From contig JANVCC010000062.1 of assembly GCA_025345505.1 (NCBI GenBank), forward strand, positions 14,424,809 through 14,488,808: a stretch of DNA of 64,000 bases, written 5' to 3'. Positions 40,801 through 55,015 of this stretch are shown here, piece by piece. Numbering within the stretch: position 1 is the first letter of the stretch; each line of letters begins with the position of its first letter. The stretch comes from Todiramphus chloris collaris (lineage: Eukaryota > Chordata > Aves > Coraciiformes > Alcedinidae). Under the pieces are notes generated by a model, which was given only the letters and a program-made list of their open reading frames with translations, was not told the DNA's origin and did no database searches. The position numbers and the translations under genes are program-made.

Positions 40801-43800
40801 CAGATTATTCAAGTGGAAATTTAAGTCGGAGGTTTGGCTTTTCTAAGGCTTATAGAATATGGTCATACACTTTTTTTTGTAGAAAGTATCTATATGCAAA
40901 GAAAAACTTAGATATGCCAACCTTGTTATAATGCTTCATGGACATACTGAACTCCACTTCAGATTTGTAAAGTTATTGCAAAGGTTGCTTCATTGAGAAG
41001 GTTTTTTCCTTATTGTACCTTTTGTTGTTCCTTAAAGTGTTTATAAAAAATGGCTTTGATATCTCCTTGAAAATTTGTTTGGCTTTATTAATATCTATGC
41101 ATTTAAAAATACATTTAAGAATTAAGATATCGGTCAAGAAAAACAGAAGACTTGTTTTGGATAGAGCAAGCAACTGGACCACATTAGTAATTAATAGTTC
41201 TGGCACCACACGTCTTTCTGCTACAGTGAAAAGTTTCTCTGAATCAGCTTGACAGTGTTTGTAAGTGACATGTAACAGAAACAAACAAGCTGAAAACAAA
41301 AACCTCAGATGCCTCAGAAGCATCAAACAATCCCCAAATAATTCTATTAACATTTGTTTCAATTTCAGTCCTTTCATAAACAGAGCTCTCTGTACATGCT
41401 TTCTCTCCTTGTAATAGCTGTGGTTTGCTTCCTTTCAGAATCTTGAGCTTGTGAGCACACAAAAGGAATTGTCTGCATTTGATACCTCAGATTTTAAAGT
41501 AGATCCTTGTGAAGAGAATTTGTCTTTAAGTGTAGAGAGTTATCTTTTGAGTAAGGATGCCATTCTTCATCACAGATTTTTTTTTTTTTCCTGAGGCCTT
41601 CTCCTTCAGTTCATCTTTTAAAGATGGAAAATTCCTATAGTTTAATAGTGGTTGGGAGCTGATCTTGCATTTCATGAGGAGATTATTGAATGACCTTATT
41701 GGAACATTGCTTCCTGGAGACTATTATTAGTGTAGTAGCTGAAAGAGATACGAGCAGCTGCTGAGTTTCATTCTGAGTGCCTGGATGGGTGGGTTGGAGA
41801 GGCATTCCCAGAGTGACAAGCAGAGGCACTGGGGGATGCCAGGAAGGAATATTGCGTGGAAAATAGTTGATGTTAGCTCAGTGGTTTGTGCTGCTGTGTC
41901 CTTTCTCCATCTTCTTTCTGAGAAGTCTTAGTAGCATGACTTTTTAGATGATTCTTGCCATAGCCTGCCCTCCAGATTGCTGCCCCCTTCATCTCACTGG
42001 ATGTTTTTAGCTGCCTGCTCCAGTTACAATTTATAGAGCAAACTTAGTTTTAAAAAATCAGGGAGAGCAGGAAAGGTCCGGTAGCATGCATTCTTTTTTT
42101 TTTTCCCCCTTCCCTTTTTGCCCTGTATTTTTTCTTTGCTTAAACCTATTGAGTTTGGTTTCTGGCAGTCACTTCAAGCTGCCTTTTTATGCTTCATGGA
42201 CTTTTGATGTTTTCTGTATCAAAGCCCACAGGAATGTTTTGGTGGTATGTGCAGTATAGGGAGCTTGAGAATTCATTGGTGTCAGTACACAGTTTAATTT
42301 TTGTTTGCATTCTTAAGTTATAATGATATTTGTCTGTGACCTGGTCTAATGTTTTTTGGAATGATTTTGATTCCACTAAGACATGTAGTTACCACTAAGT
42401 GGGTAAGGAATGTGATGGATAGTATTGAGAGTTGTCACTCTGCGTCTAAGTAAAATGGAACATGTCTAGCTGGCAGTGACTAATCCTTCTGTATACTGAT
42501 GGTGATATAAAATAATCAAGGAATTTACCTTCTACCTGAATTCCTGCTTTGCCCTATAATCATGCAGTGAACAGCTTGGTGTGGTAGAGGTTCTTGATAG
42601 CAAGAACTTACTTATTTAACGTTGCAACTAGCAAAACCCTGTAGTGGGAGCTATGTGCAGGAAATGTTATCAGGAAAAGTAAAGGTGAGTTTGCGTACTT
42701 ATGATCAGCCAAGTCACAACCCGTTTTAAATTCTTGGTAATGGTTTCTGGTGTTCTATATGTTCTATTTGTTTGGGTTTTTTCTGTCATGTAAAGTATGT
42801 ACACTTAAAAATGCATACATATGGAGTAGCCTTAAAAATAAACCTCTTAATGTATGTAACACTTAAAAAATAGAAGTCCAAAGTGCATGAAGTGTTTTAG
42901 ATGCTTGCTTTTCAATGTCCTGCAAAGTAGGTTGGGCTGCTACTTTTGTTTACAGATGAGTTAAGTGAGAGACCAAGTGATTAGATGGCACATCATCTCT
43001 CTTGGAGATGGAGTTAGTAATTAGGTAGCTCTGACATTTAACCTTATTACCTGCGCGTTAGAATATTCTGTTTTGGAAGACAGCTTGCAGACGTTGGGAC
43101 TGTATTGTAAATCACACAACAGTTTCAGGCTACTTTTTCAATTCTCTAAATAGGATCAGAACTGTTTTGGTTTGGGTGCTCACAGATATGGAGATGGGTT
43201 GAATTCTAAAGGCTTGGTTTTAGCACACAGGATAACTGTTCCAGCAAAGTGGTGACTGCATATGTTGGATTTTCTGTACTTTCTGTAGTATGAAGGACCT
43301 GGGACTGTGTTTTACCTTGGTTCCCTGCTAGAGCTGAGATGTGTGGTCTTCTGATGGCTGGAAATGTACCCCCAATCCAGCAGTTCTGGAGAACTGCATC
43401 TAGTTGGGCAATAACCTAAAGATGCTCTACTAGTTGTAGTACAGTGGCTCTGGTGTATCCAAAGCTCATCTTGTGCCTCTCAGTCCTTCCCGCTGAAGGT
43501 GCAGGTGGCTGTCCCACCTCGTGCGCATGCTCACCCTGCTGCTGGTACTGATCCCCTGGCTTTGTCCTGCTGCCCTGCTCCTACTTGCTTCAGTCTGCCT
43601 TAGATGCAGGCATAACCAGCTGCACCCTTCCAAGCTCACTGCTGCTTTTGCCTTGTTTTTCTCCTTTTCCTGTCTCAGTGACACTACCAACTTAGTCTCT
43701 GTCCTAACAGACTGTTACTGTTGAAACCAGTCCTAAATTTAGCCCTAAAGTTTTTCTTCTGAACTTTCCTTAGTCCTAATTTGGTGACTGCAGCCTTTAG

Positions 43801-46800
43801 CAGATACAAGCCAAGAAAGGAAATTTTCCCTGGTGATGCTAACTAATATCTCTCATCATCTGGCAAACCCTTGCTGAACCCAGCAATGAGTATTCCTGCT
43901 GGCTGCTACCCAGCCCTAAAAGTAATTGACTGAATTTTTTGGATCCTTCTCTTTCTGTGTCTTGACAGTGGTAACTAATAACAAAAAAGTTGTCTGAAAA
44001 CCCTGCAAGTGGATCCTGACTCAAGTCTTACTCTAACACAAAACAGGTGGCTCCCACTGAACTGAAATCTAAATCTTACTTGCTTAGTTCCAGTGTTTTG
44101 CATTGATTGTGCACAAATGTCTTACATTAGAGTAGTGTGAAGTTTTGGAAACCAGGAATGAAGATTGTAAATCGTATGTAAAACCAGTGTGGCTTTTGTT
44201 TACACCAATGGGAAGGAAGACAGCAAAATGAGAGTCAGATGCAAGTTGGGGTTTTTCATGGACTGTCAGCAGTCTCTTGCTGTCAGTGCAAACTCCCTAG
44301 TCCATACAGCTCCTGTGAGCGCCAGAGTCTGTTGGTGAGAGGCTTCGTCCTGTGCTAAAGTTTTTGGTGCAAAGTGGCTGGTGCTAGTACTCCTCCTTGA
44401 CTTCTTTTCCATCCCTACCTTGTCTTTCAGGACTTCTGTCTGTAGTTTAGTGATATTGTATCTTGGGTGTGATGGTAGTTTGTATGCTAAAATGGCTTTC
44501 ACACTGCATATATTTGAATTTTAGTGTTACTGTGATATGGGCACATCACCTGTCCTTAGCACAGATTCATTTGTATGACCTGTATGTGACTAATGATTGC
44601 AGAGCCCTGCTTCCCAGTGCGTCCTTGAGGAATCTTTGCCTTCCCTTCATGCTCTGCCTTTTCTCCTGGAAGATGTAGCTGTTGTTTCTATTAACCAGTT
44701 ATTTGTATAGCCTCTCTTTTCTGTGCACTGAAGCAAAGGAGTTGAAATACATATTATAGCAGAACTTTCATTGTAACGTCTCTGGGGAAAGTGTAATTGT
44801 GCTTTCCTGTCTTGCATTTATGAGGCTGCAGCATTTATCCACTATACTTTACACTTCCTTAGTCAGATATGCCAGTATGCTCCTCATGAACAATTTTGCT
44901 TGTACTGTTAAGTTAGACACCCTTGGTACACTGCCTGAATGTTTAGTCACTTTGAATAGGTATTTTTGCCCAAAAACCAGGGTAGCAAGTAATGTTCCTA
45001 AGAGCTCCCCCTGGTATTTGTGTATGTGCTTATGTGTTGCATCCTGGTATCTGTGTGCCTGTGACTGGAAATGAAGGGAAGAAAAATTTACTAGCCAGCA
45101 AAATTCAGTCCATATACCTCCTTTGATATGCTGTCCATTCCAGGGTTGTTATCTGAATTGCAGAACTTTAAGCTGAGGGCAAAACAGCCTGAAGCACTCT
45201 CAAACAAATGGAGAAATTGGTACAATTAAATCCAGTATCCTTTCTGTAACAGTCATAATGTAGAAAGAAAACCTCATACATTTAATAGTAAACATGACAG
45301 GCAGTATTTCTTACACATCGTCAGCCACTGAATTCCTGACAGTGCTCTTAGAGGCTTGTGAGCCAGCAGTTATTTATGTAGAGTAATTTATGGAGAAAAA
45401 CTGTCAGCAAAACCACAAGCCTCAACTGAGCTGTGTGAGATTTGCTCTATGCTGTGGCCTCCAGTAGGGCTTTGTCAAGTGCACCTTTTTTTGAATAATG
45501 TGAAAGACCTCGTCAAGCTGTCTCTGATAATTAGGTCTGACATAGCTAATACCTGAAATACAGGCAGGATGGTCATGTGGCCAAATCATGGTTTGTCAGC
45601 AGTGAATGTGTTTGCTTTGAGTTGCCCATGTTATTTTTTGGGAAGGGAGTGTTGCATGAAAAGTATCTGGAAAAATTTTGTAGGGGTTTTGTCCATCCTG
45701 TGCTGAAATAAAAGATTCTAGTTCTATGCCAAATGGTTATTTATATATTTAATCAGAGTATAAGAGTGTTCTTTGTTTGATAAGGAGTTGGTAGATGTGC
45801 AGACATTGTCAAGTACTATAAACGGGTTCGTTTTGAGTACCTGATAGGCTGCTCCTGTGACTGTATTTTCAGTCCTTCCTAGTGTGGAAGGAATTCAGGC
45901 CCAGCAACTTTTAACCACAAATCTTGTTTTTTACTATTGATCTTCAGTGTTTCACTGTACAAAAAAGTGTGGGTTTTTTAATGGATTATAATGTTGGATT
46001 AAGTAACACTGTTACGCACTGCATTAGGTGCTGCTGTTGCTGTATATAATGTCAAGAGAAGCAATATACAAAAAGAAAGCAATGAAAGCGTTAAGTGTGC
46101 AGAAATGTCCCTGTGCTTGCTACCTGAAACTGTAGATAATGTGTCCACAGTCATTTATTGCATTAGATAAAAGAATCTTCTATCAACCTTAGATTTTTAT
46201 TGGCACCGTTTCTGCACAAGAGGTATGCAATGTGCAAACGTTGGCTTTTAAGAAAAAGCACAAAGAATTATTTTCTGTTCCCTTATTGCCTTCCTGTGTT
46301 CTGTACATTAAAATCTTTTCATGTTGGGATGAAAATATTTTTAACTTGCTAATAAATGAGAGCTTCTTGAAAGCAGTTCAGATGGAAATTATTCATTTTC
46401 TGATCAAATTCTGGAGAGAGACACTGGATAGGTAAGTATATGATGCAGTCTGGAGTACAGTCTTGCTTTGCAGGGGTGGTCTTTGTTGCTTTGTAGCTTT
46501 AAGGCTTTCTTAATTTTAATTTCCCACTATGAGAGGAAAGTCTTTGTCTATTAATGTGGTAAAAAGGCTAAATGGATGTAGTCAGAAACAATTGTGGTTG
46601 CTTTCAAACAAATGCGGCCATTTGTTTAATTGTCTTCATGATTCTTTCCTCTGCTTTTTAATTTGGTTGGTCGAGTTGTCCTTTTCTATCTCAAAAGAAA
46701 GCTTACAATTCAAGGAAAGAAGGGATTGTGGAACAGTCTTTGGTGTTTTTCTGAGTTACACATTCCTGCAGGTAGCAGGAGTTGCACAAGTTAAGCAAAA

Positions 46801-49800
46801 CAACTTCGCCTATTAATGTTTTGCTTGGAGCCACAGTATAGATTATGAAATTCCTGCAGTCGAATGAAACTTCAAATATAGAAAACACAAATAAGAAAAA
46901 GCTTGTGACTTGTATTATATGAATTTTCCTTTTTTTTCCTTTGGTATTTCCAGTTTTCTCAAACTCTTCTGGGCATTGGATGCAAAAAGAACTCAAATGT
47001 CCTACTGAAACCCTTCTGAAAGCACAAAGAATGCCAAAGAAAAGCTAGGTCTGCAGCTGCCTAAAGCAACTTCCAGCTGACAACCTGGCTCTGTCGCACC
47101 CTATTCTTTATTATACAAACCTGGCTGCTAGATTCCAGTGTGAGCAGCCTGAGGTTCCTTTGGTCCAGCCAGTAGGAGATTCTTCACTGAAAAAAATGGT
47201 AATTCTGATTTATTGAGTCACCAACCCCATTGCTCTTCAAATAAATAGGGGACGAACTAGAACAAATGTTTGCATCTTATTTTTGTTTGGTCTCTTTGGC
47301 TGTATTGCAGCATATTATTTAAGTTGCATCACAGGAATTGGTTCTGTGATTTTTTTTTTTTTTTTCCAATTATTTTCCCCTAGTGTATTGCTAACCCTTT
47401 TGGTTTTTCCTTTTGTTGTCTTTTTCCTTCTGATTTCTGTGATGTTGCGTTTTTTCCTCCCCTGAAGAATGCTGCATATCCTGGAAAAGTGCTGCAATGC
47501 CTTCTGGCTTTGATGGTTCATATCTAGCTAATCTGTGTACTATGGAGAGTGTGGGCAGCATATTGCCTGATGCCTCATGAACCTTTTCCTCCCTACAATT
47601 AGCTGCATCCTATCAGTACTGCAGATGAGGATACCAACATCTGTCGTTTAACTTAGAAAATGCTGGAGGAACTTCAGGCAAAGCTGTGAGCAAATTAAAC
47701 TGTTCGCAGGTTTCATGGGTTCTAAGTTACTAAAATAAGCCCCTTAATTGGTACCTTTTAAAAGTTTTTGATAGATATTGACTTGCTGATCTCACATGTT
47801 TGCACAGCATGGATATGACTCAATGAGCATGCCTTCCTATCATGATGAAGAGTTTGGCAGCTGGAGGATTAAGCATCTGCTTAGTTGCTTGTGATCTAGG
47901 TCAGATATGAAACTGGTGATCTGGATACTAAACCCAAAATTGTTAGCAGTTACCATGTAATCTGCACTGGGTAATTTATACCTCCACTGTAAATTACAGC
48001 TTGGTGCATTTATCTAATGTTATGTAGAAGTGAATGTGGAGTTTCAGCATCATCCGGTTTTGTTCTGTTGTAGTATTAAAAGAACTTCTTAAACAAAATT
48101 TTTGAAGAATGTTATTGTGAAATACAGCCATAGAAGGAAGCAAAATTATACGTTAAGACACTACCTTAATATGAGGTTATTTTATAACTTTGGTTCATTT
48201 GATATTTGAAATGAATGAGAAGCAGAGTAGTGCTGAGGATACTATTGTCTTTATATGTAGTTGAAGCTACTGCTTCTTTATCCTTGCTATATTGGGTCAT
48301 CAAGGTTAAGATTTATAGTGACTGTTGCTTCTGTTTGTTATAGTTTTGCGTCCAGGTCACATTGGGATTATACCAGTGCCTGTAAACTTTGTTTGAAAAG
48401 ATAGATCCTTTCAATCCTGAAAGTGCTGGGTTTTTTTTTTTATAATACAGTTATCTTTTCCAAAGGTTTTAATTGTGGGGGTTTTCATCTTTTTTCCTGA
48501 AAAATAACTGATGCTCTGCTTCACATCTAAACAGTTTGAGTTCTACCCACTGCTTTTTCAAAAAAGCATGTATTTAAGTTTCCCAGGTACGCTCTGGTGT
48601 ACGCTGTTTCGTTACCAATGTACCTGTAGCAGAAGCAGTGAGGGTAGGACTTGGCAACCTGAGCATGTAGTTCAGTAAGAGCTTTAGCTGGCTGATGGCC
48701 TACAGGCTGAGGTACCTTCCCATGGGGCACAGCTGGGGCACATGTGAGTCAGTGACTTTGTTGTAGTCTATACATGGGCTGGAACATAAAACAGTCTCCA
48801 GAGTCCCATTTCGCTTCGTGCACGCAGCCAGCTTTCCTAATGCAGTATATTTATTTCTACTTTTAAACAAAATTTATGATGGCAAGGTACTTGAGTACTG
48901 GTGGACATATATTGTTTGTTTTTTGTTTGTGGGTTTGTTTGTGTGGTGGTATTTTTTTTAATTTTCTCAGGGCATTTCACTAGTGTGAAGTTGTTGCTCC
49001 CTGCTTCTTCAAAATTCTTGCCTAACCACAGTCATTTTGAGCTTGGGATGCTCAAACCATGACACACATGAAAGCTAAGTGTAGGTATAGTGCAGCCACA
49101 GGTATGCTGAGGCCTCTGTGATGTGCACCATGGAGACACCTTTGTGATTTGGGAAGAAGGCACAGCCCAGTGCTGTGGCAAGGCTGTGGCCAGTGAAGGC
49201 CCTCTGTGGTGTGCCATCCACACAGGACACTGCTGTGTGTGGCATTTGCTGCCTGCTGAGCCGCTATAAGTTGAGTCACCCTTTGTGTATGTCTTGGTGT
49301 GGGTTCATGACTTATCTTTAAGCAACAGCAGGTTAGACTTGCTTCATGTTTGAATCCAGCTTTCCTTGGAATACTGCTGCATCCGTTTGCTCTTGTGACT
49401 TCTAAAAGAATGCACGTTGTAGGGCTCTTCCTCCACATGCGCTGCATGTCCTTGGCAGCTCTTCGCCTATGGGTACAGGATCCACACAAGCCCAGGGATG
49501 GCCGTTTGCATCTTGGTCCCATGTCTAGTTCTGGAGTTGTATTTGCATCTGAAGGAAGTAGCAGATAGAAAGGTAATGCTGCACGTTGATCAGAGATTTC
49601 AGGCACGGCCTGAATGCGCTATTTTGATGAAATTACCAACTTGCTGTTTCTAATGCACGCTCTTTCTTGGAAAATAAATCCTGTTCTTGTTATGTGTATG
49701 TGCTTTATGTCAAAAAATAGTGTCTTAGTTCTGCTGGTGTTTAAAAAAAGTAAATAAATTTATTTGCACATCATTTGATGTTACTAGGGGGAATAATGGA

Positions 49801-52800
49801 TACAAAGACTTTGAGATGCCTTATGAAATATGGTATATTGGTTTGGGACGGTAACCAAAGAAATTTTTGGCATGTATTTCTGCCAGTTACACCCTTTGGG
49901 AAGTGAGTTCTGTGTTTCAAACTGCTTTTTTTGTTTCCGCTAAGTGCATGATGATGTTTTTCCTATCTGCTTCTGGAAATAGTTGGTGAACTGGGGCCTA
50001 GAGGTTTTCTTTCTGCATGTAGGCCTTTCCCCAGCTTATGTAGTCAGCAGTCACATGTGCAAGGGTTATCATCCTGGCTTGAACTTTGTTCTGGCTTTTG
50101 AATGTGTTAAATGCTCCAGGATCAACAAGACAGCAGTTAATGAAAGTACAGGTCATCAGTGTTTAGTTTTGAAGTGGAAATTGTCTCTGAGAGGAGACGT
50201 GTTTCATGTTGCTTCATAATGTGCAAGCAGGGGAGCTGATTGGACTTCAGCACGCTGCTCTTCAGAGCTGTTAGGCTGCTTCTGTCTGAATGAACTGGTG
50301 GAGGAAGGCAGGGGAAGAGGAGGCTCTGTTTTACAGTACAAGTAGAGTTCAAAATGCTGTTCAGTGCACCACTTGTGTGCAGGATCTCTAAAATGCCTTA
50401 TGTGAGCAATTCTCACATTTGGATCGTGGTTAGGTGGTATCTTCAAGTGCCATGAAAATAAAAGGAATGACAGAAGTGTCAGGTTTTTAGCCCACAAATG
50501 GGGTTGGGCTGTGTGCTTATTATGTCCGAAGTATAGTGCTGTGATAGTGACATCAAGTGCACCTCATATCAACGCTCAGGTGCATAATGAGACAAAGAGG
50601 TTAGAGTTGCAAAAAGCGAGATTACTAAATGTTCTCTGACAATCTCATTCCAGTCCTTTGAACTGTGCATTATTTACATTTGAGTCATATAGGACTGCTC
50701 TAAGCATGTTTATATAATAAATAGATTACATTGCGTATCCAGCTATGTATTTTTATATACAATTTAAACTAGACATCTGTACTTTGAGTCAAACAGATTA
50801 GTGCCTGTTTACTGCCTACGTTTTTCTCTATTCTTCCCTACTGCCCTTGTCTTAATTTTGAAATGTCTTCAGATAGTCAAAACAGACAGGACTATTTTTC
50901 TGTTCAGGAAAAGGCTCTGGTCCCAACTCTACATTTATTCATAACTTAAAAAAATGCTTGTGGACATGTAAAGTAGAAGATTCAGACAAAATATCTGTGT
51001 CTTAGCTAGGCATCTTACTAATTATTTCTGGTACAGCTGCAGATATCCTGACTTGGGTGGAATAAATTACTATTATACTAGTAAAAGTATGCATAGTATA
51101 AAACCAGGAGATGAGAAGAATCATTAGTAAATGAAGAAAGAAATGTACTGAAGAACTCTTAGTGTAGGAATTCTTTTTCAGTGTTAACTGGAACTAGAAA
51201 AGGAGATTAACAAGGAATTTGAAGGCAAATGTGTTAGCCGTGGGATCTTTCGCATATGTTGCAGCTTCTTGTGGTGTTCAGAAAGAACTTTTGTTTGTGA
51301 GGAGCAGAATAAAAAGTGAGAAACTATGAATTGGCACCTTGTCTGAATTTTTCATTTCAAACTTTAATTCTTCAGGGGAGATAAGCACGCTTGGCTTTTG
51401 AATGCCTCTCATTCATTCATTGGAACAAAAGAATGTTGCACTAGATGATGTGACCACTTAATTCGATGGTTGCTAGTACAGTGCATTAGGTTGTTCACTG
51501 TGGTTCCGAGGACCAACTGTGGACCACTTCTGTCTTTGCAGTCTGCCAGCAGCTCATGGACTGCAATTCGTTAGGAACTGTTCGGATTTACATCAGTAGG
51601 ACTAGGTCAGGAGCTCTTTTTCCTAAAGAAATCGACAAATATCTTTTCTAGCTGTTATCAGCAAACACATTTACAGAACTCTTTAGGATTTCTGTGATTT
51701 TGCTGCCTTATTTCCACATGTGGTAGATAGAATGAGGTGAGCTCCTTTGTTCTATGGGCTTTTGTATTGATGCTTAAGTTTTCTTATGGACATTCTATTG
51801 ATAGCATGGTCCTGCAACCACAAAGCAGCAGTGCAGCGTGAGATACAAAACTGGGAGGTCAGCCTCCTTTCTTTTGGGTGGTATCTCTTTTCATGGCAAG
51901 CAAGCTGTGAATTATCAGAAATAAGGGTTGAGCAAATGAAAGTGTACTTGATTGGCCTTGTGATAGGGCTGAACTTGACATAGCACAGCATCTGTGTTAC
52001 TGCTTTGGAGCAGTGATGTATAGCTGTTGTTCCAAGTGCTTATATATTTTCTCATAATGGTGGTGCTCCGGACACAGAGTAAACTGTTCCCAAAGCTAAA
52101 AAATGTTCTTCACAGATTCTTCCAGTTGGCCATCTAAAACAGCACGTGAGAAACACTAGCAGAATTTTGGGAACAGGCTTTGACAGTTGAAGAGCAGAGG
52201 CCGTGAGTTGTGGCTGGGTGAAGGATACTGCATTCATTCACAGTGGTTCTTAAAAGAAAAGACTTTTTAAGTGTGCTAATAGATGGTTATCTTCTGGTAA
52301 GGAGACCAGCTGTAAAATGTTTTCAGTCTCCTGGTGGATATATTTTTTTTTTTTAATTCATTATTTAATTTTGGATTTGTTTTTTAAAGGAGAAAGCATA
52401 CCAGGGTGTCCAGCCAGAGTAACTGTCTGTGTAGCTGTATGTACAATGCATGTTGTGCATTTGAAACAAAGGCATTTAGATCAGTGACAGTTGGAAAGGC
52501 AGAGTGGCATTAAACCCCAAATTTGTGTTCTGCATCCCAGATGGTCTCCTTGGTAGCTGTTGTCTGCTGAGCAAGACTGGACATGGCTGTGGTGAGACAG
52601 GAGACCAAAACCTGAGGGAACACTTTTATGCTGGGTGTTACGGTTGCTGTTTTTGTAGATGCAGAACTTGTTCGAGTAGCTCTAGCAATGCTTTCGTTTG
52701 GGGTTTATCTTGCTGAGGGAAGAGAGGAAAAGAATATCATTATTTCAGTTCTCTAGGACTAGAAATTTGTTTTTCGTTGGAAGAGTAACTTTTGATATTG

Positions 52801-53355
52801 CATCTTTTTAATACCATGTTAGGTAGTTAAAGAAGCGGGGGAAAATATTGCATAGTAGCTACAACCTGTGCTGTCCTGTGACTTGGCTTAGCTGAGTAAT
52901 CACTACACTGGCAGTCAGCCTGTCTTTTGCTCTCTTGCTTTCAGATTATGACTTTGAATATATGGAAAGTTTGTACCTTTGTTATATTGGCTTGAACTGT
53001 AGACTTTCTTTTTCCCTTGAGAGTAGGAAGGAACAGTCACTGAAAGGTCTAATTTAGGGATGGATATATTTATCTATATTTTTCTTTGTCCAATAACTCT
53101 GCCACTCCTGTATTTGTTGAAATGTGGGGTTAATTTTATCACCTTGGTTTATTTTAGTGTTGTTCACTGCTCAATTGACTCTTATCTCTTAGTTAATTTG
53201 TGTGTTTTGATGAGGAACTTTGGTTAGTTTTGCAACTGAAATCAATGTAATATAAAAATTATTAGAAATGAAGGGCTATTACATTGGGAGAGAGGTTTGT
53301 TTGGGGTTTTTTTTTTTCATTTAAAATAAAGAGAGGAGAGAGACGACTTAAAATT

Positions 53356-53374
53356 AAAAAAAAAAAAAAAAAAA
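53356..53374 (+). repeat. A19 homopolymer
   Basis: Nineteen consecutive A. No recognisable retroelement body precedes it, so it is a simple repeat rather than a confirmed poly(A) tail. Confidence 0.85.
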
Positions 53375-54011
53375 GCCCTCCACCATCAGGATCAGGTTCT
53401 TTTCAATGTTTTAAAATAACTATAGCAACATCAACCAGTTTTCCATATATACTACTTGATGCTTTTGGGAATATATATCCTGCTCTGCCTCTATGACCAT
53501 TCTTGTCACTTGTGGTAACCAGAAAGCTTTAAAAGAGAAGAAATGGGTTTTTTCTACCCTCCAGGTTAATTTCTATTTTATTTTAAACTACATTCCTTCA
53601 TCTTATTATTTTTTTCTCCTTGAAAGTACTAAAAATAGAGAAATAAATAATCTCCCTGTAATAGAAAGGTGGTAAATTGTTACAGAATGATGCAATAACC
53701 CTGTGACCCAGCATAGTTGTTGTGGTTCAGATTCCTGAAGACTCTCTTAAATGTGGCTTTGCTAACTTTGGGGTTTCTGCTGTGCCTCTCCTTAGCACGG
53801 AGAGCCTCGTGGTTCTGCTGCTGTTATACTGAGATTTACAGGTTGTAGCTTCATGGTATGTGGTCAGTTTACCCTGTTAATCCTTTTTCCTCTAGACACT
53901 TAAGAAGCTATGACTCAAAGTAACTTTGCTTTCCAAAGAAAAATGTTTGTTTCTTTTGGTGGTGTGTGTGGTTTTCTTTTTTTTAGGAATGTGATATATT
54001 GGAAAAACGTT

Positions 54012-54024
54012 GGGGGGGGGGGGG
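54012..54024 (+). repeat. G13 homopolymer
   Basis: Thirteen consecutive G, the longest G run in the window. It is prone to sequencing and replication slippage. Confidence 0.9.
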
Positions 54025-55015
54025 CAAATAAAACCAAACCAGGCTTAAGTGCACATTTTTCTTTCAGTCTATGACTTTCGTTTTTGCAGAGATCAGTAGT
54101 TTCCATGTAGCAGTCTTGTCACCTACATTTCTCTTTCAAAAGACACAGGCTTGGTCGCTTGAGACAAAGTCTGTTGATTTGCCTTAAACCACAGACTGGA
54201 TAGTATTTAAGCACCATCACTTTGGTGTGATTGACAGATAACTGTTCAAATCTGAGTATTATTTTAAGACAGTTTACAAAAGAGCCCTTTTCACTGAAAT
54301 GTCTGCCAAACAGATTTTGTTGGTTTCGACTCTAAACATGTCAACTGAGTTGAGCCACATGGCATTTGGGAAAGGTGAACGATGCCTTTAATTGGTAATG
54401 TTTTCTAGTTTGGTGGGTTGTTTTTTTGTATGTATGTTGTTGTGTGGTTTTTTTGGGTTTTTTTTTTTTTAGTAATTTGTCTGGAGACAGAGGGTGGAAC
54501 AGAGATCAACTACTTAATCTTCCCTATCAGCCTGATAAAATTTAGGCCTAGTCAGGCAATTACACTCCACAGTTGTCATAATATTTCACATTTCATGCCT
54601 TCCCCCTCCAAATTTTATTTCTGGCTTGTGTCAGGGTTTGTTAATTAATTACTTTTCTTTTTTCCATCATCTCGGTTGTTTTTTACTTGCTTCCAAGCTT
54701 GATGTATGAATAGATAATCTGATTTAAAAGTTTTGTGAGCAGCCAGGACAGTTTGTACCAGTGAATGCTCAAGCTTGAGCCATAAAGCCAGTACAGCTGG
54801 AGCACAGAAGAGTGTTTTGTTTTCCTTCGTGGAATGATTCGGTGTATGTAGGTGTATGTGCTGTAACTCCCTGTGTCATACAGATACAATATGTTCACTG
54901 CTGAAAGCTGAAGCATTTCCTTCAGATTATTGTGCATTTTATCATCCTTTATTTGTACTGTAGTAATTTGAGGCAACTTTCTTGAAATGTGGGGTTCTGT
55001 GAGTATTGTGCATAC

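Larger units (their letters stand above)
37851..55015 (+). other. ARHGAP10 intron 1, middle part
   Basis: About 17 kb of AT-rich intron. I saw no exon, RNA gene or clear repeat. It contains homopolymer tracts (A19 at 53356-53374, G13 at 54012-54024) and scattered chance open frames of 60-184 codons, none with recognisable protein similarity. Confidence 0.65.

Noticed and set aside
40973-41377. 134-codon minus-strand open frame in ARHGAP10 intron 1
   Set aside because: AT-driven composition (Leu, Phe, Lys, Ile), no family similarity and no splice context; probably chance.
43521-43724. 67-codon frame with a signal-peptide-like hydrophobic start
   Set aside because: Hydrophobicity follows from a C/T-rich tract; no homologue recognised and no promoter or poly(A) context.
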